Shown piece by piece: positions 54,847 to 64,000 of a stretch of 64,000 bases of DNA. Source of the DNA: Heterohyrax brucei (lineage: Eukaryota; Chordata; Mammalia; Hyracoidea; Procaviidae); contig CM053162.1 of the NCBI GenBank assembly GCA_028571685.1, positions 68,064,351-68,128,350 of the forward strand, read 5' to 3'. Positions within the stretch are counted from its first letter, which is position 1. Every line of letters starts with the position of its first letter. The translations under genes and the position numbers were made by a program. Below the pieces are notes generated by a model, which saw nothing but the letters and a program-made list of their open reading frames with translations, was not told the origin of the DNA and made no database searches.

Positions 54847-55412
54847 ACTGCCAATTAAATTTATGAACTCATCCTAGAAAAAGTGCTCCATATGTTATTG
54901 CTGAATATCACTACAGTCACCTTCAAAGTATTGCCCGTCATAAGCTAGGGACTGATGCCAACACCGAGGTCACCTTCAAAGCAGTTTGGGGACTCTTTTT
55001 CTGGAATCATCATCAGAGATGTTACCGTATTATCCTTGATGTCCTAAATGTTTTCAAAATGTCTTTCTTTCAACATTGACTCTAGTTTTGTGTAAAGAAA
55101 AAAGTCACTCAGGGCCAGATCAGGTAAAAAGTGAAGATGTCCCAATATAGTTATTTGATTACTGGCAAAAAACTCCCTCAGGCTAAAAACTCCCTCACAG
55201 ACAGTTACACTGTTAAGTTCTCCAACGTGCCACCTTGCCGCTGCAAGGGCCACTCCAGAAAGGATTCCAAAATTGCTTTGAAAGGTGGGCTGGGCACTGG
55301 TGTCGGTGCGCAGCTACTAAAGGGAATATTTTGAAGGTGACGGTAGTGATATCCAGCAATAAGGGATGTAGCACTAAGAACAATGACGTTCACAGACTCA
55401 GCTGTCAGAGCT
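54847..55412. mobile_element. Foldback mariner-derived element, copy D
   Basis: CTGCCAATTAAATTTATGAAC follows TA at 54846, and the right end CAGACTCAGCTGTCAGAGCTG is followed by TA. The left arm (54900-55030) is complementary to the right arm (55240-55350). The loop encodes antisense transposase text ('EGVFSLREFFASNQITILGHL..LPDLALSDFFLYTKLESML' at 55253-55044), which keeps an Asp in the 'SDFFL' motif. Confidence 0.82.
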
Positions 55413-55955
55413 GTATACCAACTCACAGGCTACAGATGCAAGATCTGTAGGCAAAATGACAAGTACTAGCTCAAGTTCATGATCAAGAAGTAAAGTGATG
55501 GGAAGCTGGATTCTGGTTCAAGAGACAGGAAAGGCCGGCGAGCTTTATCATAACACCCACGTGTATTAGGTACAGCCCACACTATGAGGAAACTCTATTT
55601 ACAGCTGAGTGGTTGATTACATCAAATCACAAAACAAAGGATAACTACATTATGTAATACCAAATTATGTCTTTACATAACTGCTAAACTACATCGTTAG
55701 ACAAGGGCCAAATCACTGAGAATTATGACCCACCCAAGCTGACATGCACTTTTAATTATCACAGATGACATGTTATTTTTCTAAATAATTATTTCCATGT
55801 GTATGTAGTAATTCTACATTCAGAGTTCTTTGAATGGGCACAAGTATGGGTGTCTTTCAGTTGTAGCTGTCTTTCAAACTCCTTAGCATCTGCTCACTGA
55901 AGCTTCTCTATTGATACTGTCAGTTTCTGAAGTCTTGTTTTTATACCAATGCCTA
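55413..55955. other. Unassigned DNA
   Basis: No supportable feature. Confidence 0.4.
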
Positions 55956-55998
55956 GGGTCGCCATGAGTTGGATCCAACTCGGCGGCACTTGGCTGGC
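55956..55998 (+). mobile_element. Ultrashort AfroSINE 3'-tail insertion (about 43 nt)
   Basis: GGGTCGCCAT, then the perfect 16-bp palindrome GAGTTGGATCCAACTC, then GGCGGCACTTGGCTGGC, sits at the edge of an antisense RTE. No clear TSD is visible. Confidence 0.75.
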
Positions 55999-56935
55999 TT
56001 CAGTGCGAGATTTACTTCTTCCTTCAGTGTCATTTGTTCTTGATCACGTGTTACTTTCTGAAATGTTTGAACATCAACCGGTTCTTTCCAGAACAGTGAT
56101 TGGGTTTTCTATCTTTTTTTAAATGCTTTCTGTGTTGTTAGATAGTTTGCCCAGATTTCATCAGTGTTACAAGTCCAGGGTTAGATTTTCTTGAGCTTTT
56201 TAGCTTGATAAACGTCAAGCATGTTCTTGCCTTCTGGTTTTCTAACTCCAGATCTTTGTGCATTTCATTATAACTTTTCATTGTCTTCTAGAGCTGCCTT
56301 TCGAAATTTTCTGTTCAACTGTTTTATTTCATCAGTTCTTACTTTCCCTTTAGCTACTCTACATTAAAAACTCAAGTTTTAAAGCCTCTTCTCACATCCA
56401 TTTTTGTATTTTGTCTCACCATTGTCTTTTTGATCATCTCTTGCTTTCCTCATATGTGATGTCCTTGACATCATCCCAAACTCATCTGGTCTTTGATCAT
56501 TACAATTCCGTGTGTTGGATTGTGGTGTTGGAGAAGAATGCTGAATGTACCATTGACTGTCAAAAGAACAAACAGATCTGTTCTGGAAGAAGTACAACCA
56601 GAGTGCTCCTTGGAAGCAAAGATGGCAAGACTGCATCTTACATACTTTGGACACGGTGTCAGGAAAGATGAGGCCCTGGAGAAGAACATCACTCTTGGTA
56701 GAGTGAACGGTCAGCAAAAAGGAGGAGGACATTCAACGAGACGGATCGACACAGTGGTTGCAACAATGAGCTTAAGCATAAAAACAATTGTGGACCTGGC
56801 GCGGGACTAGACAGTGTTTCATTCTGTTGTTCATAGGGCGCTATGAGTTGGAAGCATCTTGATGGCACATAACAACAACAACAACATTCAGTGTGTCAGA
56901 TCTACTCTTGAGATGTTCTATAAACCAAAAACAAA
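55999..56935 (-). mobile_element. RTE LINE linker region (host of a nested RTE)
   Basis: Antisense linker text at 55999-56504 ('gtgttactttctgaaatgtttgaacatcaaccggttc', 'acgtcaagcatgttcttgcc', 'cttgacatcatcccaaactc') resumes at 56886-56935 ('attcagtgtgtcagatctactcttgag') after a nested insertion. Collinear with 8940-9440. Confidence 0.82.
56516..56885 (+). mobile_element. RTE 3' end (370 bp) inserted in older RTE, with TSD
   Basis: ATTCCGTGTGT (56505-56515) and ATTCAGTGTGT (56886-56896) bracket it. The sense frame 56493-56810 reads 'LWCWRRMLNVPLTVKRTNRSVLEEVQPECSLEAKMARLHLTYFGHGVRKDEALEKNITLG', the RTE C-terminus. The 3' end is CTTGATGGCACATAACAACAAC plus further AAC units. Confidence 0.9.
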
Positions 56936-57109
56936 ACAAAATTTTTGCCACTGAGCAGGTTCAGACCCCAGGGTTGTAGTTTGGCTCTCATAGGCTAGTT
57001 CTGTTTTGTTTCAGCCCTGCTTGACCCTGAATATGAACAACAGAAGTCTGTTCCTCAGTTAGTCTCTCAGCTTGTTCTTACTGAAGGTGTTTAGCCATCA
57101 TTTGCCTGT
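56936..57109. other. Unassigned DNA
   Basis: Short linker between RTE pieces, not recognised. Confidence 0.4.
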
Positions 57110-58200
57110 CAGTTGGTGGTACTATTCTGGCTTATATGTTATTATGATGTTGGAAGCTACGCCACTGATATTTCAGATACCAGCGGGGTCACCCATAGTG
57201 GTCAGGTTTCAGGGCAACTTCTGGACTAAGACAGAGTAAAAAGAAAGACCTGACTATGCATTTCTGTAAAACTTGTTCAGTGAAGACCTACGAACAGCAG
57301 CAGAACGCTGTCTGATATAACACCCAAAGATGAGCCCCTCAGAGTGGAGGCACCCAATGGAGAAGTAGGGAAAAGCTACCTCCTCAGACAGAGTTGCCGT
57401 TAGTAGTACAAATGTAGTGGATCTTTGAAGACCTTCATGTGCTGATGTGGCAGAATTCAAAAGGAGAAGAAACAGCCCCAAGCACCAATTACTAGTCAGT
57501 GAGTGAAATGTGTGAAACATGATTCTGAGCTTGGAAGTTGTCAAAATGAAATGGTCCACATAAAGAGCCATATCCTAGGCATTGGACTGGCGTTGACCAT
57601 TCTTCATTAAATAGTCATGTGTTCTACTTCTCCAGGAATGACAATGAAAAGGAACAGCATTGCATTCACTGTCATAAGGAAAAGTTCTCAGTCTCTCCTG
57701 AAGTACAACACTAACAGCTATAAGGTAACATCCATGTGCCTACAAAAAAGACCAGTTAATATGACTATTATTTAAATTATTATTCAAATTTACAGACCAA
57801 CCATTAATGCCAGAGATGAAACAACGAAAGATTTTTACAAATTGCTGCAGTCTGAAATTGATCTAGCATGCAATCAAGATGCATTGATAATTACTGGTGA
57901 TTGGGATATAAAATATAGAAATGCCAAAGGATCATAAATTGGAAAATATGACCTTGGCATTGATGCCAAAGATTATATGACAGACTTTGTCAAGACAGAT
58001 GACCTTCATTGCAGATACCTTTTTTACCAACGACGTAAGTTGTTACCATACACACAAACCTTGCCAGGTGGAAGTTACAGGGAACATATCACCATATCTG
58101 TGGACAGAGACAATGGAGAATCTCTAGATCATCAGCCAGGACAAGTTATTATTAGGAAAAGCTATAAAGGAATAAAAAAGATGGGTGGAAAAATCACATA
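57110..58200 (+). mobile_element. RTE LINE 5' half (5'UTR plus endonuclease)
   Basis: 5' text at about 57135-57480 ('gatgttggaagctacgccactg', 'aacgctgtctgatat', 'gctgatgtggcag') is followed by endonuclease text ('catatcctaggcattgg', 'gttaatatgactattatt', 'gcattgataattactggtgattgg', the last encoding the GDW/GDFN-type motif). The frame 57977-58201 covers its distal part. Broken by frameshifts and stops. Confidence 0.78.
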
Positions 58201-58599
58201 GAAATAAATAAGCTCCTCAAAAAAAGAAATTGTTAAATATTGACCATTATGCTTGAAGGAGATTTCATCTACTATGTGAAACTAGAATATTTTTCTTTGT
58301 AAACTTTTTTATGGAATTTCACTATTGTGTTTGTGTAATTTTTACATGAGGGTATGACATTTTGTATACAATGTTTTATTTTACATGCAAATAAAATTTG
58401 GATCAGAGAAAGAAGACAAAGGAAGTGTCACACTGTCAGGTACTGGATGAAATATTGTCAAAAAAATTTAGGTTAATGATAGACAAGGAGAAAATACAGA
58501 TAGTTTAAAAGCCTACTGAACAGAATTTACTAATGGTATCCTAATTTGCATTCTTAATTTCCTTATTTTCATAATTCTATTATGAAGACATGCACATCT
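58201..58599. other. Unassigned AT-rich DNA
   Basis: Nothing certain is seen. AATAAA occurs at about 58390, but there is no gene to go with it. Confidence 0.4.
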
Positions 58600-58762
58600 T
58601 ACCCCATTGCTATCAATTCAGTTCTGACTCATAACAGCCTTATAGGGCAGAGTAAAACTGCCCCTATAGAGTGAGTGCCCAAGGAACACCTTGTGGATTT
58701 GAACTGCTGGCCTTATGGTGAGCAGACATAGCACTTATCCACTAATCACCAGAGTTTCACAT
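58600..58762 (-). mobile_element. AfroSINE
   Basis: 'taccccattgctatcaattcagttctgactc' to 'cacttatccactaatcaccagagtttcac'. Confidence 0.92.
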
Positions 58763-58910
58763 GTACGTATTAGTAGAGACTATATTTCCCACTCTCATAT
58801 GCAGTTTGCAGGAGTCTGCAGGTAAGATGTACAAATAGAACAAGAGTGGAAGTACTACATACAACTTCCTGTTTCTGCCCACAAAAATGAATGAGTGAAC
58901 GAATAATTAG
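58763..58910. other. Unassigned DNA
   Basis: Nothing recognised. Confidence 0.4.
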
Positions 58911-59018
58911 GTGGACAGACAGACATACAGATGGATGGATGGACAGATAGACAGATGAACAGATGGACAGATAGGTAGACAGACAGATAGATGATAGATA
59001 GCTAGATAGATATATAGG
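58911..59018. repeat. GATG/GACA/GATA tetranucleotide repeat
   Basis: Interrupted GGAT, GACA and GATA units over about 105 bp. They produce a Cys/Pro/Ser-rich antisense frame that is not a gene. Confidence 0.92.
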
Positions 59019-60346
59019 ATCTGCAGTCTTTCTGCTTCACCTTTTCTTCTGGGTACACAGCACTTGTGTTGGAGGAAAACAAATTTCATCTAAACTTTAA
59101 GAAAAATGGAAACACTGTGAATCAGAGCTACCCTTCTACCATAAACTGCCATTTGTCTGTAGACTGTGAGAGAGAAATCTGATTGTATTTTGATTGAGGA
59201 AGTATATGTTGGTAGTGTTTGTTGCAACAGGTTTGTGCATATCTCTGTGGAGAAGCTGGTAGAGGTTGTTCTGTCTTAATGGTACCAAAACACAAATTAT
59301 GTAGCATGGGCTTAGTATTCAACTACCTGGCAGTGACCAAAATATAGCATGCTAAGCAGTAACGACTCTAGTTATACCTTGGCAAAACAAGTGGTCCAAC
59401 TCTCACCTGTTATGACCAGAGAGTCAGATGGAATGGCTCTTGAGCCTGTAGCTCTTTGTAGAGATATAACGCCAATGAGAACATTGGAAGCTGTTGATTG
59501 TATCCTTCTGATTTCAGTAAAACAAGAGGCGTGAGACAGGCATTGGCCAACTTGCAGTAAAAGAGACAGAATGTAGAGCTGCGGAGCAGACGTCTCTTTG
59601 TACACAGGCTGTCATGTAAACAGACTGAGAATACCTCTGTATGATGTTCCAAAAACTTGGAAACAAGGAAATTTAATAAAAAAAAGAAATTGGACTGAAA
59701 AAAAAGTTCAGATTTTCCCTTAGGGAGTTTTGCAAGAGCTTCCAAGCAGTGTTCTTGGCCAAAAAATTAGAGCAAATACAGAGGAAAAAACAAATCAGGT
59801 CTTCCCATTTCACAGCTTTACTCATTTTTTATTTTGCCCCATCTGCAGGGTTTGCAGCCTCCAATAAATTCCAACAGAGGGTAAGAGGCCAAAAACAGGG
59901 ATCTCAATAGGAAAAAGAGATTTCAGGTTTTAAAATTATGATCAGGTTTCAAAAAACTTTTTCCTTTGTCTCTCTCTCTCTCTCTTTATCACAGTAATGA
60001 CTGAAAGCAAATCAAGATACATTCTAAGTTTTAGCAGAAATCTTGCTACCAAAGAATCTTCAGTCTTGCCTAAGAAGATCTGTTATAATTTCACCCTGAG
60101 CCCCCAAGATCTAAAGCAGCAAGAAGCATGCTGAAAAGATACTTGGGCTTTTGTGAGTCTTCCTCAGGATTCACAAAATGAAATCATCCAAGAAACAGAA
60201 TTAGAAACTCTGTGTATATATAGATATTAATGTAGATTACAAGCGAATATTAAATAATATAATGAATGCTACCGAAGCACAACCACGAATGTTGGAAAAA
60301 GAAAGTTTTTTTGCTATGTTATATCACATGCAAAAATACATGCCAG
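59019..60346. other. Unassigned DNA
   Basis: 1.3 kb without a nameable repeat or gene. A (CT)n tract lies at about 59971-59987. Confidence 0.4.
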
Positions 60347-60388
60347 AGCTTAACAGAAAGAGCTTAACAGAAAGAGCTTAACAGAAAA
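60347..60388. repeat. 14-bp tandem repeat, three copies
   Basis: AGCTTAACAGAAAG is repeated three times head to tail, with one change in the last base of the third unit. Confidence 0.95.
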
Positions 60389-60682
60389 CTATTCGTCCTC
60401 TCTTGGTCTTTCTCTTTCTCTGTATATATATTTAAATCTATAGAAATACAAATCTATAGATGAAGATATAAATACAGTATAGACAGTTACACACATGTAT
60501 GTGTGTACGTATGCACGGTATTTTTGGCATTGATAAGCAAGAAGGCAAACCACCAAGAGGCCTTAAAAGAAATGATTAATAACTGTACTATATAAAAATT
60601 AATTTACTTTCCATGTGACACAGGACAGTCTGAAAAATGCAACTGACAGACTGGAAACTTCATTTGCTGTATGTATCAGAGA
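60389..60682. other. Unassigned AT-rich DNA
   Basis: Nothing recognised. Confidence 0.4.
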
Positions 60683-60842
60683 CAAAAGCCGCTGCCCTGG
60701 AGTGAATTCTGACTCATATAGAGAGCCTATAGGGCAGAGTAGAACTACCCTGTAGGGTTTTCAAGGAGTAGCTGGTGGATTCAAACTTCTGACCCTTTGG
60801 TTAGCCGCTGAGCTCTCCACCACTGCTCCGTCAGGGCTCCTC
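60683..60842 (-). mobile_element. AfroSINE
   Basis: 'acaaaagccgctgccctggagtgaattctgactc' to 'gagctctccaccactgctccgtcagggctcc'. Confidence 0.92.
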
Positions 60843-60864
60843 CACAGACAATTAGAAAAACAAA

Positions 60865-60935
60865 AAACAAATAAACAAAAAAAAGCACTGCCATCAAGTC
60901 TATTCCAACTTATAGTGAGCCTATCACAGAGAAAG
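60865..60935 (-). mobile_element. AfroSINE tail fragment
   Basis: 'aaaaagcactgccatcaagtctattccaacttatagtgagcc'. Only the tail half is present. Confidence 0.8.
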
Positions 60936-61089
60936 GTTGAAATAAAATCACTTAAGTAGTTCTTTAAAGCGATAAGATAATAACTATCCCCACATGGGAA
61001 AAGGAGCAAAGTTACACAGTGTCGTTAACTACGGACATGGATCAATGAAGTGCAGAAGACACAAATAGCCTGTAAACTCAATGAACACT

Positions 61090-61640
61090 TTAAAGATCTC
61101 AAAATCTCAAATGATTTTTAAAATGCAAATGTAAACCCAGTGAAATACCTTCGAGATAAGCCAACTTAAAAAGAAAAATAAAAAACTGGCATACTCGCTC
61201 TCCATGCACATGATTGGAAGTTTGAACTAATGCAATTCTTTTGTGTAAATTTATATGGGAATGTACATTTTCACTCAGTCGTAACAAAAAAATAAATAAA
61301 CATAGAAACAAAACAAAACAAAATACATACCATTAGACCCAGCAATTGTGTGTCTTGTATTTATCAGAAATTGTGTCATCAGAATACAAAGTTATATGTT
61401 CAGTGTCATCCGTAGCAAAATCTTACAGAATAGAAGAAGAATTGGACCAGCGTAAAATGTTTATTATTAGATATTTTAGAGAATGGTCTGGTGTATTTGA
61501 AAGGAAAGTGACAGGTCTATTGCTCATGGGAGGGAAGATTTCCAGAACAATCTCATTTATGTAAAATCAAAATCCAGAACAAAAAAAATCGGCATGTGAT
61601 CCACAGAGAAGTATTGGAAAGGACTCTCTGCAAATCGGAA
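61090..61640 (+). mobile_element. Old L1 ORF2 3' region, interrupted
   Basis: 'atgcaaatgtaaacccagtgaaatacc' and 'ccattagacccagcaattg', 'aaattgtgtcatcagaatacaaag' follow the L1 ORF2 C-terminal order. A ~70-bp L1 3' end is inserted at about 61244-61318. Confidence 0.6.
61244..61318 (+). mobile_element. Very short L1 3' end insertion
   Basis: 'gtaaatttatatgggaatgtacattttcactcagtc' is the last ~45 bases of the young L1 3'UTR, followed by an A-rich tail (AAACAAAACAAAAC). Extreme 5' truncation. Confidence 0.75.
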
Positions 61641-62059
61641 TCATGCTCTCTGTGTTAGGCTACAGTAAAGGAGGGAGAACACTGGGGCATTTTAATTTTG
61701 GCATCCATAAAATTTGATATAATTGGAACATTATGACAGTAATTTTTAATTATAGTTTTATTGTTTAACATTTTTTAAAACATTCTCTTCCTTTTGTGGA
61801 CTTTGCTTTTGCTAGTTTGTGACATAGTTTATTTTGAGGTTTCATATTTACTAGCTGGGATTATGTGGCTACGCTTAACAGCGAGTTCAAATATGATCTA
61901 TTTATCTGCCTGAGGCAACATTTTTATCTCTTCATGTCCAACAGAATAAGTTAACTTTCCATGTATGTATTTTGAAGACCTAGAATTTTGAGAGAAGCAA
62001 AGGTTTCTTAAGCTGCGGTGGAAATTGTGTGAGCATTGTCTAAGAACAAAAAGAAATTG
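61641..62059. other. Unassigned DNA
   Basis: Nothing recognised. Confidence 0.4.
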
Positions 62060-62215
62060 TCTACAAAACCAAAAACAACCCAAACCCACTGCCATGGAGT
62101 CCCTCCTGAATTTACAGAAGCCGACGGCTGCATCTTTCTCCCACAGAGAGACTTTGAATTGCTAGCCTTTTGGTTGGTAGCCTAGGTCTTTAATCAATGT
62201 GCCACCAGGGATCTG
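62060..62215 (-). mobile_element. AfroSINE, long form
   Basis: 'aaaaacaacccaaacccactgccatgg', 'ttacagaagccgacggctgcatctttctcccac', 'tttaatcaatgtgccaccaggg'. Confidence 0.9.
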
Positions 62216-62412
62216 AAAATGTCTGCAGAATAACACCTAAAACATCTTCAGAATAACAAAAATAACAAGATATTTGTGCAATAGGAAGCCTCAATTCTGG
62301 ATAAAGGAGAAAGATACCATATTCCACTCCTATCTTGCACTAATTAGATAGATGATTATCTATAATTATTTAACCCCTGGAGAAAAGCATGGTAGTCACC
62401 TTCTGTAAAAAT
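62216..62412. other. Unassigned DNA
   Basis: Nothing recognised. Confidence 0.4.
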
Positions 62413-62532
62413 TTACAATCCAACTCAACGGCACTTGGCTTGGCTTGAAACTCTGGGGCTGTTCTACTCTGTTACAGAGGCTAGCTAGAAGTCAGAATCC
62501 ACTTCACAGCAATGAGTTTTTTTGTTTGTCTT
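62413..62532 (+). mobile_element. AfroSINE pieces, two tails in tandem
   Basis: A tail fragment 'caatccaactcaacggcacttggcttggcttg' is followed directly by a 5'-truncated body 'aaactctggggctgttctactctg..gaatccacttcacagcaatgag' with a T-rich end. Confidence 0.75.
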
Positions 62533-62582
62533 TTGGTCATTTTAGGTCTCAATTTTGATAACTATTAAATAAAAGAATAACT

Positions 62583-62620
62583 CCATGAGTCAGATCCAAC
62601 TTGACAGTACTTGGCTTGGC
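62583..62620 (+). mobile_element. Ultrashort AfroSINE 3'-tail insertion (38 nt)
   Basis: CCAT, GAGTCAGATCCAACTT, GACAGTACTTGGCTTGGC. Flanks 'aaagaat' and 'aaagcaat' are only a weak candidate TSD. Confidence 0.65.
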
Positions 62621-62941
62621 AAAGCAATATATACATTCTCTTCCAGCTTTAGTTTCATATATTTGTATCACTTCATTTTCCAAAATCCCTGATACCTTGC
62701 AACAAGTCTAGTCATATTTCTTTTGTGTATAAAAAAGAAAAAGAGAGATAAATACCTAAAAGTGCAAAGACTGAGTCTAGGGTGAAGTACATTCAAAATT
62801 TAACTTCTAGTATCAAACTGTCCTCAAAAAGTTATTCTCAAACAATAACAACCATAACATTTTACAAAAACAACCTTTTCTCCATATCATTGATGTCATT
62901 GCACAATTCAAGATTTTTAAAAACGTATGTAAATTTTGTTT

Positions 62942-63972
62942 GTTTGTTTTTTTTTATTATGATTGAATGAAAATGTACATTCCCATATAAATTTGCATGC
63001 CAAAGTATATGAAGCTCCCACTATTCTCCCTGTCCGGTGACAGCACACCCTTCCTCTCCCCTCCATACATGTCTTAGCCTCCCAACAACCTCCTGTCCCC
63101 TCCTCTTCACCCACTCCGCTTCCTCCAGTAAGAGGTCAGCAGGATGACATCCCATAGGTGCACAGAACCATAAAGTACACACATGATATGGTCACTCTGT
63201 GTCACCAAGTCCAATCCATTCCTGTCCGAGAGTTGATGTCCAGTATGATTTGCGGACAGGGGCAGCATCAGGGCCGGAGGCCATTCTCTCAGGGGAACTC
63301 TGAGGCCCCTGGACCATCAACTGTGGTCTTTCAGTGGAGATCTCAGGGGGCCCGTTTTTATTCTTGTGTTGCTCGCGAGACTCAGCTTTGGGAGCTCCAT
63401 CGCAGCTATCACTGGTGGTGGCCAGGCACCATCAGGTTCTTCCAGTCACAAGTCAGCGCAGTCACTCACTCACGTGGGTCTGTCTGTCTTCTGGGTTCTC
63501 TTTCTCCCGTGTTGTTTTGGTCATCCTTGGCGATTATCCATTCCTGCTGAGCTGGGATCATTTGCTGCACCCTCACACGGCAGCTTGGCAACTTTAAAGA
63601 CCCCAGATGCCCTCCACCAATGTGCAGAGGGCTCTCTTAGCAAAATGTTAGCTGTACCACTTGGCCTCGAATTCCCCTGAGAGCATGGTCCCCGGCCCCG
63701 GCCCCCCACCCCAGCTACTCTGTCCTTGCAAAATTGAGTTAAGATAGGAGGAGTAATCATGTTATGTTGAAGCCTAGTTAATATTGACCTTCTTTCTAAT
63801 GGGTGCCGTCACAGATTTCACCCAGCCAAGTCTCTATCAACTAATCTAAATCATCCTCCACTCACTCATCCTCCCTCCCCACCCTTGCAGCCTTTAAAGC
63901 GTTTTTTCTTCTATGTATGAGTCTGTTTTTAAGTTCTTATCGTAGGGGTCTCATACAATATTTGCCCTGTAT
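62942..63972 (-). mobile_element. Young L1 3'UTR (antisense), runs to the window end
   Basis: Poly-T at about 62949-62958, then 'gaatgaaaatgtacattcccatataaatttgcatg' and the whole 3'UTR in reverse order of 49,950-50,920. The C-rich complement of the G-tract lies near 63870-63890. It reaches the last ORF2 bases near 63915-63960 ('ttatcgtaggggtctcatacaat'). The frames of 76-130 codons in here (for example 63158-63550 +) are 3'UTR and not genes. Confidence 0.88.
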
Positions 63973-64000
63973 GTCAATATTAAAAAAAAAAAAATTCTTT

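Noticed and set aside
54516-54858. Overlapping frames of 95-112 codons on both strands, rich in Tyr/His/Ile/Thr
   Set aside because: They come entirely from TA/TG alternating simple repeat. No initiation context or domain is present.
58380-58400. Poly-A signal AATAAA as evidence of a gene end
   Set aside because: No upstream coding exon or frame supports it, and AATAAA is frequent in AT-rich DNA.
58960-59090. 60-codon Cys/Pro/Ser-rich antisense frame
   Set aside because: Product of the GATG/GACA tetranucleotide repeat.
60347-60388. CRISPR-like array
   Set aside because: The three 14-mers are strictly head to tail without spacers, and the context is mammalian.
63158-63680. Plus-strand frames of 87-130 codons near the window end
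   Set aside because: They lie antisense within the L1 3'UTR, and the same text appears inverted at 12.2-12.6 kb and 50.2-50.5 kb as non-coding 3'UTR.

Overview
This window looks like mammalian nuclear DNA, and specifically afrotherian (elephant/manatee/hyrax-like). The sequence evidence is about thirty copies of a tRNA-derived SINE whose reverse strand reads like 'CACTGCCATCAAGTC...GACTCATAGCGACCC...TTAACCACTAC..CACC' (the AfroSINE family), plus many fragments of a BovB/RTE-type LINE with the same 3' end, L1 LINEs of at least two ages, mariner and Tigger1 DNA transposons, and MaLR-like solo LTRs. I found no host gene. No open frame exceeds about 215 codons, and the longest ones are broken L1 ORF2 and RTE endonuclease/reverse-transcriptase pieces. 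The window behaves like intergenic or deep intronic sequence. Family names come from recognition by eye, and most repeat boundaries are good only to about 10-30 bases unless a target-site duplication (TSD) is cited.

Layout. 0-7 kb: RTE fragment (-), an old L1 (+) carrying an AfroSINE, a 594-bp solo LTR with a 5-bp TSD, another RTE fragment (+), L1 3' sequence, a 41-bp ultrashort AfroSINE tail with a perfect 9-bp TSD, and an MLT1-like LTR. 7-14 kb: a nearly full-length RTE (-) split by a foldback mariner element, a broken RTE carrying an L1 3' end, and LTR and SINE clusters. 14-26 kb: solo LTR, paired SINEs, a Tigger1 remnant, two more foldback mariner elements, L1 5'UTR sequence and a twin-primed L1 with its TSD. 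26-34 kb: a decayed full-length mariner, a solo LTR, an internally deleted RTE, old L1 and a second long RTE that keeps a 174-codon endonuclease frame. 34-43 kb: mostly unassigned DNA with SINEs, a SINE-in-SINE nest and a striking 194-bp palindromic AT-rich repeat at 38.1 kb. 43-53 kb: a three-layer nest (L1 > LTR > RTE) and a 2.75-kb young L1 inside an old L1. 53-64 kb: SINEs, microsatellites, a fourth foldback mariner element, an RTE-in-RTE nest and an L1 3'UTR running to the window end.

Nothing here is a new multi-gene system. The observations most worth checking are the long palindrome at 38,035-38,228, the four foldback elements built from the 3' end of one mariner family, and a set of 37-48-nt insertions consisting only of the AfroSINE 3' tail around a 16-bp palindrome, two of them with clear TSDs.
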